Source: Dryomyza anilis (lineage: Eukaryota > Arthropoda > Insecta > Diptera > Dryomyzidae). Taken from it: DNA of 64,000 nt. This document shows, piece after piece, positions 46,743-55,740 of this stretch. The stretch covers positions 8,998,858-9,062,857 of the forward strand of contig OX638135.1 of the NCBI GenBank assembly GCA_951804985.1, written 5' to 3'. A model generated the notes under the pieces. The model did not search any database, was not told the origin of the DNA, and was given only the letters and a program-made list of their open reading frames with translations. The stretch's first letter is position 1; each line of letters starts with the position of its first letter. The position numbers were made by a program, and so were the translations under genes.

Positions 46743-47993
46743 TTAACCCTCTCTCTCTCTATACGGCGCCAACCTTTCTAAATGTATCACTTTCATTTTT
46801 CTTCTAACGCCTGCAGTATTCTGAATCCGATACACGACATCGTTAATTTTTTTAATTATCTTGTATGGTCCTTCCCAGTGTGTTTGTAGCTTAGGGGATA
46901 AGCCTTTCTTCCTTTGTGGGTTAAAGAGCAAAACAAGTTGTCCTTCCGTAAATCCCTCTGAATTTCTGCGCAAGTCGTATCTGGCCTTCATCTTATCACT
47001 CGCAAATTGTGTACGCTGTCTTAGAAACTGATGCACTTCGTTCATTTCTTCACTTTTTCTGAAAACATAATTGTGTACAGGAATTACAGCTGAAGGACTC
47101 GCACCAAACTTTAAATCCGCAGGTAATCTTAAGTCTGTTCCAAAAACAATTTTAGATGGTGAAGCTGCTGTGGTATCATAAACCGCCGTTCGATAAGCCA
47201 TGAGGAATAGTGGTATGTGTGTATCCCAATCTTTTTGATTTTTATCAACCACTTTTCTGAGATACTCTTCCAAAGTCCGATTGAATCTCTCCACCATGCC
47301 GTCTGATTGCGAGTGCAAAGGCGTTGTTTGTGTTTTGTGTATGTTGAGGACTTTGCATACTTCTTTAAATACAGCAGACTCAAAATTTCTTCCTTGATCT
47401 GAATGCAATTCCAACGGTACTCCAAAACGGCTTACCCAGTTGTTAACTAATGCATCCGCAACTGTTGTGGCTTCTTGATTCGGCATGGGATACTCTTCAG
47501 GCCACTTGCTGAAGTAGTCAATGACGACAAGCACATACTTATTCCCCGCATCACTGATTGGAAACGGCCCGGCGATATCCATGACAATACGCTCGAATGG
47601 TGCCCCCACGTTGTACTGATGCATCCTGCCGCGACTGCTGACTGTTGGTCCTTTTGCTGGTACACATTGCGGGCAACTGCGAATCCAATCGGCGACTGAC
47701 TCTTGGCACCCAATCCAATAAAAACGTTTCTTTACCTTCTCGACCGTTTTATTAATGCCCAAATTACCACCACTAGATCCACCATGGTATACTGCTAATA
47801 TCTCTTTTATTTTAGACTTGGGAACAACAATCAAACTTCGAGCGGATGTGCCATCTTCATTTTCCCATACACGATATAAGCAACCATCTTGTAGCTTTAC
47901 GCTCTGCCACTGTGCCCAGTAAGCTTTAGTTATGGCACTGTCGGCAGCTATATCTTCCCATGATGGCTTTCTTTGCTGTTCCTTGAACATCAT
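46743..47993 (-). CDS. Gypsy integrase (open frame)
   Basis: 416 residues from Met, open to its stop. It inserts retrotransposon cDNA into the genome. An N-terminal zinc-binding region lies around residues 90-135 (YHGGSSGGNLGINK, then RSCPQC). The second histidine expected in this HHCC module appears replaced by Asn (GGNLG). The DDE core is intact: VMDIAGPFP, LELHSDQGRNFES, and QSDGMVERFNRTLEE. A GPY/F-type module follows (HWEGPYKIIKKINDVVYRI). The upstream junction with the RNase H frame is out of frame near 47990. Confidence 0.9.
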   Translation of the reverse strand: MMFKEQQRKPSWEDIAADSAITKAYWAQWQSVKLQDGCLYRVWENEDGTSARSLIVVPKSKIKEILAVYHGGSSGGNLGINKTVEKVKKRFYWIGCQESVADWIRSCPQCVPAKGPTVSSRGRMHQYNVGAPFERIVMDIAGPFPISDAGNKYVLVVIDYFSKWPEEYPMPNQEATTVADALVNNWVSRFGVPLELHSDQGRNFESAVFKEVCKVLNIHKTQTTPLHSQSDGMVERFNRTLEEYLRKVVDKNQKDWDTHIPLFLMAYRTAVYDTTAASPSKIVFGTDLRLPADLKFGASPSAVIPVHNYVFRKSEEMNEVHQFLRQRTQFASDKMKARYDLRRNSEGFTEGQLVLLFNPQRKKGLSPKLQTHWEGPYKIIKKINDVVYRIQNTAGVRRKMKVIHLERLAPYREREG

Positions 47994-48688
47994 GATTTTT
48001 TGAGGTCGGTATCACTGTTTTGATCAATTTGAATTTGTTCCGGAGTCCATTTTTCATCGGGCAAAACATTTAACATACGAATGTCAATTATGTTTTCTTT
48101 ACCTTCCGCTCTTGAACAATGTCTGCATTCTAGTTTACATGGCCGTCGTGACAGAGCATCTGCATTTCCATGATGACATCCTTTACGATGTTCTATGGTG
48201 AAATCGTAGCTCTGTAATCGTTCTATCCAACGCGCAATTTGACCTTCTGGGTCTTTGAACTGAAGTAACCATCTCAGTGCAGCGTGATCGGTTCTCAAGT
48301 AAAACTGTTGCCCGTACAGGTATTTGTGGAAATTTTTCACACTTTCGATTACAGCAAGAAGCTCCATCCTGGTGACACAGAAATTTCGCTCGGGTTTGGA
48401 CAAGGTTTTACTGTAGTATGCGATCACTTTTTCTTGTCCATTGATCACTTGAGAGAGAACTCCGCCGATTCCGTATCCACTCGCATCCGTATCAAGTATA
48501 AATTTCTCACCTGGGATTGGATACGCAAGAATTGGTGCCGAGCACAGCAGACCTTTTAATTTCAAAAACGCCCTTTCTTGATCATTGCCCCATTGAAATG
48601 CGCGGTTCTTTCTTGTCAACTCGTGGAGACTGCTAGCAACATTGGCAAAACCTGGAACAAATCGCCTGTAGTATGTACATATCCCCAA
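47990..48688 (-). CDS. Gypsy RNase H and connection domain
   Basis: Open frame of 232 residues whose natural start is upstream in the reverse-transcriptase frame. It begins GICTYYRRFVPGFANVASSL. RNase H motifs are ILDTDASGYGIGGVLSQ, MELLAVIESVKNFHKYL and LRTDHAALRW, ending GNADALSRR. RNase H degrades the RNA strand during reverse transcription. It is separated from the reverse transcriptase by a TGA at 48723-48725, where Trp would be expected. Confidence 0.88.
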   Translation of the reverse strand: MGICTYYRRFVPGFANVASSLHELTRKNRAFQWGNDQERAFLKLKGLLCSAPILAYPIPGEKFILDTDASGYGIGGVLSQVINGQEKVIAYYSKTLSKPERNFCVTRMELLAVIESVKNFHKYLYGQQFYLRTDHAALRWLLQFKDPEGQIARWIERLQSYDFTIEHRKGCHHGNADALSRRPCKLECRHCSRAEGKENIIDIRMLNVLPDEKWTPEQIQIDQNSDTDLKKS

Positions 48689-48725
48689 GAAACTTCGTAG
48701 GTCATGTAGGTTTTGCAGTCTGGGT

Positions 48726-49492
48726 CACTCCTTTACTGCAACTATTTTATCTTCATCGGTATGCACTCCTTCCGTGGTAACTCGATGACCCATATACTTG
48801 ACTTCTTTCTTGAAAAGTGAGCATTTCTTTGGGCTAAGTTGTAGACCCGCACTTTTCAATCGAAGGAATACTTCCTCTAGATTTCTTAGATGTTCGTTGA
48901 AATCCTTGCGCATAACAATTATGTCAAGGTATACTAGGCATGTTTTCCAGTGTAAACCTTTTAATACGTGATCCATTAACCGCTCGAATGTTGCTGGGGC
49001 ATTGCATAGTCCAAACGGCATTACCAAAAATTGCCATAGTCCATCTCCTGTACTGAATGCAGTCTTCTCTCGATCTTTCTTATCGATTTCCTCTTGCCAG
49101 TAACCGCTTTGCAAGTCCAACGTTGAAAACCACTTAGCATTAGATAGTGTATCCAAGGTGTCATCGATTCTAGGCAGCGGATACCTATCTTTCTTGGTGA
49201 CATCATTAAGTTTTCGGTAATCAACGCAGAACCGGGTACTACCGTCCTTCTTTTTCACTAATACTACTGGTGAACTCCATCGACTCTCAGATGGTTCCAC
49301 CACGCCATTTGTGTGCATTTCTTCAACCAAATGTGATACTTCGTCTCTTTTCGCAAGTGGTACCCTTCTTGGTGCTTGACGAATTGGGTTAGAATCACCA
49401 GTGTCTATGCGATGTTTTACAATGGAAGTTCTGCCATCCTTTTGGCCCTTTTCAGCAAATATATACCGGTATTTGTCAATTAGCTGTTGCAC
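48726..49492 (-). pseudogene. Gypsy reverse transcriptase with damaged active site
   Basis: Motifs in order: VEPSESRWSSPVVLVKKKDG, FCVDYRKLNDVTKKDRYPLP, FSTLDLQSGYWQ, KTAFSTGDGLWQFLVMPFGL, CNAPATFERLM, and LVYLDIIVMRKD. In gypsy enzymes the last block normally contains Leu-Asp-Asp. Here only one Asp remains, consistent with an in-frame loss of one codon (near 48930). That loss should abolish polymerase activity. The frame ends at VKE followed by TGA. Confidence 0.9.
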
Positions 49493-50335
49493 TCTTTTCT
49501 TTGGCAGTCAAATCCTTCGTCCACTCATTTATAAACCTGTGAGTAGATTGTTTGTTTATTTGTGATGTGCCGTAGTCTCTTGATGGATTTGAGTCACAAT
49601 TTATAATCGCAGATGCCTCTTGACACTGGCCTATCACTGTTCCCTTTTTAATTAATTTGGACGAGTTTTCCATGTTGAGATCTCTTATTGGAACAACTTT
49701 GTCCTTTGTTGCTTCTACTAATGTTCTTCCTACAACAATATTACTTCTGCTCATTTGCTCATCATTCGCTTCTATAACCCACAACTTGCTTATCCCACAA
49801 TCTCCATTTAATTTCGCACAAACAATTGCTTCTGAATTAGGTGGTATTTTTCTATTTTTGTGAGCGATAACTTGTTTAATTTTCGGGCTCTGGTCACAAT
49901 CAATGTTTAGTTGGATCTCTGTGTTGGCATAACTCAAAATTTTTCTTGTTAGATCTAGTGTGAAACCGTTCCTTATCATGAAGTCCATGCCAAGTATTAT
50001 TTCGTCTACTATTTCCGCAACTATAAAATCATGCTTAACTGTCGTAGTACCAATCGTGATTTCCTTGGTAATCTTTCCTCTGATAGGGGCCTCTTCGCCT
50101 GTTTGCAATCTTATGTTTGCAATCTTATGCCTATAAGTGGCTCTACTACGTCCATAACAAGGTTACTTCTTATTATAGAGTGTGAAGCTCCCGTATCGAA
50201 TGTAACCATATATGCTGTACAATCAATGACTCCTTCGACAGTTAAGCTATTTGGCTTTCGAGCAATTTGTGAAATGGAGATTCTGGGGCAATCGGTTATG
50301 GGAGTCAGATCGTGCCCCGCAGACCCAATCGGCAC
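49476..50335 (-). pseudogene. Gypsy protease region, frame broken by a 14-bp duplication
   Basis: The first part (50111-50335) holds the aspartic-protease catalytic motif FDTGASHSIIRSN. The second part (49476-50108) holds IILGMDFMIRNGF, the usual flap-distal ILGxDF block. Between them ATAAGATTGCAAAC occurs twice in tandem (about 50103-50130), introducing a TAA and shifting the frame. The remaining downstream sequence links to the reverse transcriptase. Confidence 0.85.
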
Positions 50336-51246
50336 ATCGCATTTGCTGTCTCCTGTGTTAGAGCGATGGTAACCGTTTCCGTAAATGTTACCTTGGGCGC
50401 AATCACTGTTGCACGTTTTGTCTCCTGATCGCGTATGCCATCAACAAACGCTTCGATTTTGCCCTTTTCTATGAAATCACTTGCTGAAACTGAATACGAC
50501 AAATGCGCAAGCCTCTCGACGTCCGCTACATACGCCTGCAATGTTTCACCATTTCTTTGCATTCGGCCCTTTAGTTCCATTCTGTAGATCTGCTTCATGT
50601 GATCACTGCCATATTTCCGTTGCAGTGCAGCCATAACCGCTGTGTAACTATTTCTATCGCTTTCTGGAACAGTCTGCAATACTTCGGCTGCTCCACCTTT
50701 CAGGGTCACAATAAGCGCTGCTACGCTATCTTCATTGTTCCATCGATTACTTACAGCCGTTGTCTCAAATTGGAGCTTGAAAATGTTGAACGCTGTCGTT
50801 CCATCGTAAATCGGCGATTTCAACTTCGAACCACTACGAACATGCTGTATAGGTCCACTTAGCTGTAACGCACCGAAATCTTCTTGCATTTTCTGGAACT
50901 TTTTGTCGATGCCATTTTCCAATTTTTCAAATTTTCCTTCCATGTCATTTACATGTGCCTCAAGTACGTTTACTTTGCCATGGAGTGTATTAGAAACTTC
51001 CAGAAGCTGCTTAGAATGTTCCTGCATCTGTTGCTCAATTTTTACTTGATGTTGGTTTGAATTCTCTAGAAGTTTCTGTTCCATTCTGGTCAAATTTTCT
51101 TGGAGCTGTTTTGAATTTTCTAGAAGTTCTGCTTTTAGTTGATTTGAATTTTCATGAAGTTTCTGTTCCATTCTGGTGGAATTTTCTTGGAGCTGTTTTG
51201 AATTTTCTAGAAACTGTTGCTGTATTGCTCCGAGCAACTGGCTCAT
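50305..51246 (-). CDS. Gypsy Gag
   Basis: 313 residues. The N-terminal third is coiled coil with an internal 29-residue repeat (ENSKQLQENSTRMEQKL and ENSKQLQENLTRMEQKL, an 87-bp direct repeat). The core is retrotransposon Gag: SPIYDGTTAFNIFKLQFET, AALIVTLKGGAAEVLQTVP, LQRKYGSDHMKQIYRMELKG and TLQAYVADVERLAHLSY. Gag assembles the cytoplasmic particle and packages RNA. No zinc knuckle is seen before the protease frame. Confidence 0.88.
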   Translation of the reverse strand: MSQLLGAIQQQFLENSKQLQENSTRMEQKLHENSNQLKAELLENSKQLQENLTRMEQKLLENSNQHQVKIEQQMQEHSKQLLEVSNTLHGKVNVLEAHVNDMEGKFEKLENGIDKKFQKMQEDFGALQLSGPIQHVRSGSKLKSPIYDGTTAFNIFKLQFETTAVSNRWNNEDSVAALIVTLKGGAAEVLQTVPESDRNSYTAVMAALQRKYGSDHMKQIYRMELKGRMQRNGETLQAYVADVERLAHLSYSVSASDFIEKGKIEAFVDGIRDQETKRATVIAPKVTFTETVTIALTQETANAMCRLGLRGTI

Positions 51247-51275
51247 ATCAAAATTTTTGTTCCGTGTCTAACTTT

Positions 51276-51435
51276 TCAATGACGCTGTTGCAGCTTCCAC
51301 TTCAACCTCGTGCTCTGCGAGGTCAATGCCTGGTTCTCTAATTCTTTCATTAGACGCTTTCGTAGCTCTACTTTCGTACCTACAGTTGGAAGATTATGAA
51401 TCGCCAGCTCATTCTCTAGCTGGTCGACTTTAAGT
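51276..51435 (-). CDS. SAP-like N-terminal segment of Gag (truncated)
   Basis: Contains LKVDQLENELAIHNLPT followed by GTKVELRKRLMKELE, the helix-turn-helix pattern of a SAP DNA/RNA-binding motif. The frame now runs directly out of the 5' LTR, and ends at a stop at 51276. It is probably the N-terminal part of Gag, separated from the main Gag frame by a frameshift, and its own start has been lost with the leader. Confidence 0.6.
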
Positions 51436-51450
51436 TGTTCGAATTTAAAC

Positions 51451-51967
51451 TGTTTTACGAGTTCGTATCGCTGGATTGTGTACAAAATAAAAACGCACGA
51501 ATATTTGGTTTTAACTAGTATTATTTCCACTAGTATTAATTAACTTTATTTATTTAAATAACAACTTAAAGAATAATCACTTATATCAACTGCAGAATCT
51601 ATACAATTAAGCTTAACAATGTTCACTCACGAGACGCACTAGTTCACTATCAAATCACAACTGAAGTAAAGTGCCTCAGATGCGCGGCCTTATATACTGC
51701 AGGCATCAGTTCGACACGTTTCGACAAGCTTCGACTTGTTTCGAGAACCTTCTACTCGTTTCGTGAATGACGCATGCTATTGGCATCTCATTCGCACTCA
51801 TGTGTTTTAATGTGCTGATCTTCCATCTCTTTCTCGCACATTGCATAGTGTGCTGAATGATCTTCCGTCTCTTTGTAACACATTGCTTAGTGCGCTGAAT
51901 TGTCTTGCGTCTCATTTATTATTGTTGATTGCTTGCACAGTGGAGCAAATTACCTCTTTTCGTAACA
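51451..51967 (-). repeat. 5' LTR of the gypsy element, 3'-truncated
   Basis: 517 bp matching 46189-46705. The matching ends at AACAG on the minus strand, where the 3' LTR continues TTTTCCGTAGACTG but this copy goes into gag coding sequence. The LTR end, primer-binding site and leader are therefore missing. Confidence 0.82.
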
Positions 51968-52430
51968 ATATATATAAAACCCATTTTCCGTTTGTTTGTT
52001 TGTTTGTTTGTGCGCTTTGCAAACGTACACCTGTGCAGGGATTTTCTTAAAATTTGGAATATATATCCTACAGACCCAGGAGAAGGTCACTATATAGTTT
52101 TCGTTGACCACGCCCACTTTTACGCCCATTTTTGGTGTATAAATCAGATTCATGCGTTACTATGATATAAAGTACATTGAGTATTCTTAACTATAAATAA
52201 ACCAAATTAGGCAAAGGGGAGTGGCACGTCCCATAGAACCCAAAAATTCAGTACGCAAAATCTCAGCCCTAATGAAATCGATTTCAACTAAACTTTAAAA
52301 TTGGATGTTAATCTCACCACACTAAAACTCACCACACCTAAACCCACCATACCTAAACTTACCACACTAAAACTTCTACTGGAAAAACAATACGGGGAAG
52401 AATTTTCGAGTCGTGCACGGGTCCAACTAG
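51968..52430 (+). mobile_element. Helitron/Helentron-like element, 3' part
   Basis: Starts (after the gypsy insertion) with TATATATAAAACCCATTTTC and GTTTGTTTGTTTGTTTG. It ends TCGTGCACGGGTCCAACTAG followed by T, with a GTGCAC palindrome just inside a CTAG terminus, as in Helitron-type 3' ends. It contains a 15-bp tandem repeat at 52317-52377. The 5' part may lie at 46032-46160, left of the gypsy insertion. Confidence 0.55.
52317..52377. repeat. 15-bp tandem repeat, four units
   Basis: Units CACACTAAAACTCAC, CACACCTAAACCCAC, CATACCTAAACTTAC and CACACTAAAACTTCT follow one another, about 80 bp from the Helitron-like terminus. Confidence 0.9.
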
Positions 52431-52514
52431 TATTTTATATTTTTCGTAAATTTATTTTTAATTTTTTAGTACAGATTTTTTTAAAAGCTTGTTTTTAAAA
52501 AGTTTTTTTTTTAT

Positions 52515-53859
52515 TAGTTTTTTATTCATCAAATTTTAAATTTATTGTAAAGTTTGAATTTTCCTTGGCTATATTTCGCCGACACAAAAACAATATATGT
52601 TTGCACATTGTTTTTTACGTTTAAAACATAAAAGAATATTACATTTTTTTTTGTTTTACTATTCAAAAGAAAAGGAGAGAAAAAAATAATAAAAACTTAA
52701 AAATCTCAAAAACTGGACCCTATTTAACAAAACCATTTTCGGAATCAGCACCTGTATCATATAAAGGCGCAACCAGAATAAAACAAGATACAAAAATTTG
52801 GACTTTTATTAATAAAAATATCGACATGTTTTAACAAAGAGTCTTGCTTTGCATAAACTAGAATTAGAATTATTTTAACATTTTTTTTTTTTAGTAAATA
52901 AAACTTTTTGTATTAGAGACATTCCACAGCAAATCTACCAGAGTTCAAGACACACCTTCTTCAGAGATACAGTGGTCTAATGTTTCAAAAATTAATCAAT
53001 AATCACTTTTTGTGGTTATAGAAAAAAGTATTAAAACAAACTTCGTCATAACTCCTAAATCCGAACATCTAATCAATAGCCATTGTCCTTGTAATTTTAT
53101 TGTTCATAAAAAGGAAACCTTTTCAAATATAAATATCAAATTTATATACGGGTTTCTAAAAAACCGAAAATTTTGGAAACCAGTCTGCCATGTTATGCCT
53201 CGAAGATTTCTCGAACTACAATTTCGTAATTTTCGTAGAGTAAAATGTTATGTTAGGATATTTAAAGATCTTCCACACCGATACCGCAATGTTTTTCAAA
53301 TATATTTCGTTATATTTAAACGATGTGATGCAATATTAATCCAGAATCGGTTTTATTATAGTTTTGAAAATAAAACTGCGATATGTCGCTTTGAACTATT
53401 TTTGCAGTTTTAGTACGATTTTGCCTTCGATATTGGTACAAGATCTAATTCGATATTGTACGATTTTGCCGACATAAAAAATTGCAACAATTTTGGATGA
53501 TTGTCAGGTGTCTGTTTTATAAAATTTTGTCTAGTGTTTAAATATACTCCAATGTAAATACTTCCGACAAAATTTTTGGCAGGATCAAAGAAGTTCGGAT
53601 ATTTTTTCGATATTATTATTTGAAAGACAAAAATTGAACCATTTTTTGAAAAAAAAAAGAAAATTTCACCTGCGACGCTTTTAACGAAGATCAATAAAAA
53701 TTTGATCATCTTAACATTATATTTTATTTTACAACCGAAGAACCAAATGTAAAATATGAGCGATTTTGTTTTTCTTATGGTACACTAATGCGGCCCGGCC
53801 CGCCTCATCTATTGAATTGCCAATGCGGCCCATGATGCCAAATCAGTTTGACATGCCTG
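52515..53859. mobile_element. Right part of split hAT-like element
   Basis: From TTATTCATCAAATTTTAAAT onward it matches 61078-62363 of the hAT element in the dsh intron (for example GCCAATGCGGCC and TTTGGATGATTGTCAGGT). The right end is TTTGACATGCCTG at 53859, complement of a CAGGCATGTCAAA hAT-type terminus. It is followed by TTCTATAG, the duplicate of 24588-24595. The ORF at 53012-53413 is not conserved in the other copy. Confidence 0.75.
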
Positions 53860-54189
53860 TTCTATAGTAATAATTTTGAATTGGTTATTATCATAAAATT
53901 GTTCGTTGAACAGAAAAAAATAATATGAAATGAAATAATTACTTTTTTTAATATATGAATTTAAATGCGCACGTAACATGTTTAATTTGAAATTAAATAC
54001 ACGTGTACATTTTTTGTATGGAATATGTGTTTTATTATAAAAGTATAACAAATTTAAATACATAGTATTGTGTTACTTTTTTCTTTGTGCAAGAGCAATG
54101 ATTAGTTATCCGATAAAATAAAAAAAAAAATACCAAAACATTGCTAGAAATCGAAATTTAACTAAAATCAAAATTTGGTCATTACCTTA

Positions 54190-54365
54190 TTTTTCGAATT
54201 TTTGATAATTTGTTATTTATTTTGTTTCTCATTCAAAAGTTTTTAAAAACAAATAAATTTTATTTATATGGGAAGTATGCTGCATTTTAAACACATATTT
54301 TTTATTTAAAATAGATTTTTTACTCATAATAAATTTTTTATTTGAATAAAAATGTTGATTAAGAT
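54190..54365. repeat. Right arm of long-range inverted repeat (partner 23330-23505)
   Basis: GGGAAGTATGCTGCATTTTA and flanking sequence are the reverse complement of the left arm. The two arms lie about 30.7 kb apart. Confidence 0.75.
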
Positions 54366-54606
54366 TTCATGTTAAATTTATTTTTGTTCAACGAACAACT
54401 AAATGATACAATTTTTATAAACAAAATTAAAAGTGTATTTGAATATTTCTGAACTTTTCTGTATAATCAATATTTATATATAAAAAAAAACTATTAAAAC
54501 ATTGCACAGTCTATTATATCAGTGCAGAACTCTTGCGCCACATAAGCATGTCATACAACAACAAAACTAACTAGCTGGCTGTGAAAAATGCGCGTGCTGC
54601 CCGGCG

Positions 54607-55393
54607 CACAGTGTGCCCAAACGCTCTTAAATCGGGTGAAATTCAGTATTTTCGGAACCACTCAACCGATTTTAAAAATTTAAAAAGTGTTGTACAAAGA
54701 GAACATAAGTTTTAAAATTGGAGTTTGTATCTTTCATGGTTATGGAGATAAAAATCAGTAAAGTTGAGATTTTTAAAATGAAATTTTTTTCAAAAATTGT
54801 AAAAAATCCAAAAGTTATCCGATTTTTAAAATTCTTTTGTTTATGAAAAGCTTACATTGATATCTAAATAAAATGTGCTTACATGAGACAATATCTTGAT
54901 TAGTTTTGCGAGATATAGACTGGAACATGATTATTTTTTTTAATTTTTGAAAACTTTACTTTACATATTTATACATAGATTGTACAGTTTATTCTGAAAT
55001 CAAAATATTTGTATGGGATTTTCATAAACAATTAACACATAAATCATAAACTCATGTTTAAATATCTCATGTGGTTTAGTAAATATAAAATTGTTAAGTC
55101 GAATTTTTTTTTTATTTTCAATTTTTTCATTTTTTTTTGGAAAATTTGACTTTTACGAAAATCTACGCAAAGTATTTTTTTCTTCAGTAACATGTACTTT
55201 TGTTATATTTTTTGATAGATAACATTACTGAGAATCTTTTAAATGATAAAACTTATCCAAAATATATTTAACGAAAAAAAATTATGTTCTCTCAAGATTT
55301 CTCTAAACAACACTTTTTAAATTTTAAAAATCGGTTAAGTGGTTCCGAAAATACTGAATTTCACCCGATTTAAGAGAGTTTGGGTACACTGTG
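54607..55393. mobile_element. Transib-like element, 787 bp, with CGGCG TSD
   Basis: TIRs begin CACAGTGTGCCCAAACGCTC (left) and CACAGTGTACCCAAACTCTC (complement of right), nearly identical for about 70 bp including CGGAACCACT and CGATTTT. Both ends are flanked by CGGCG (54602-54606 and 55394-55398), matching the 5-bp CGNCG duplications of Transib elements. The terminal CACAGTG equals the heptamer of V(D)J recombination signals, as expected from the Transib-RAG relationship. No transposase is present, so it would be non-autonomous. Confidence 0.85.
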
Positions 55394-55398
55394 CGGCG

Positions 55399-55740
55399 CA
55401 GCCTGTTTTAGCTGTTGCACGGAGTTGCCCCGCGATATAAATACCATAGCACTTGCGAGATATGCTTCTTCGTTTCCTCATTCCACGTCTGCGCGGACTG
55501 CAGTTAATAATTTCGGCGCTTGGTTGCAGCTCGGTTTCTTAATTTTCATAGCCCGCACGAAGCAGGTATCGAGAATAGTGAAAAGCATTACTCGTTGCGA
55601 CGGGATGTGTTGTAAAAAAAAATGTGATGCCCGACTGCAGTCTGCGTAACACAAATTTGCGCGTCATTGGATAAAGAAAAAGGCATGTGCGGGCGCACGC
55701 ACTCGGGCATTTCCGATCTCTGTATAAAAATCATGTTTAT
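55399..55740. other. GC-rich block that received the Transib-like element
   Basis: Together with 54570-54606 this is an island of higher GC (GCGCGGACTGCAGTTAATAA, GTGCGGGCGCACGCACTCGG). The 89-residue ORF at 55380-55649 spans the transposon end and has no recognised motif. It may belong to another element, but no confident ends were found. Confidence 0.35.

Larger units (their letters stand above)
46161..51967 (-). mobile_element. Ty3/gypsy LTR retrotransposon, nearly full length, defective
   Basis: Minus-strand order is 5' LTR, gag, protease, reverse transcriptase, RNase H, integrase, polypurine tract, 3' LTR. No env ORF exists: only 38 bp separate the integrase stop from the LTR. ATAT on both sides (46157-46160 and 51968-51971) may be a 4-bp TSD, though in AT-rich context. 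By eye the LTRs differ at six sites over 517 shared bp, pointing to recent insertion. Coding lesions are listed with each domain. The element appears to have inserted into a Helitron-like repeat. Confidence 0.92.

Noticed and set aside
53012..53413. 133-residue ORF in the right part of the split hAT
   Set aside because: The frame is not preserved in the related copy at 61.5-62.0 kb.
54530..55740. A second hAT element around the GC-rich block (CAGAGATCGG-type right end)
   Set aside because: The left end could not be matched convincingly and no 8-bp duplication was found.
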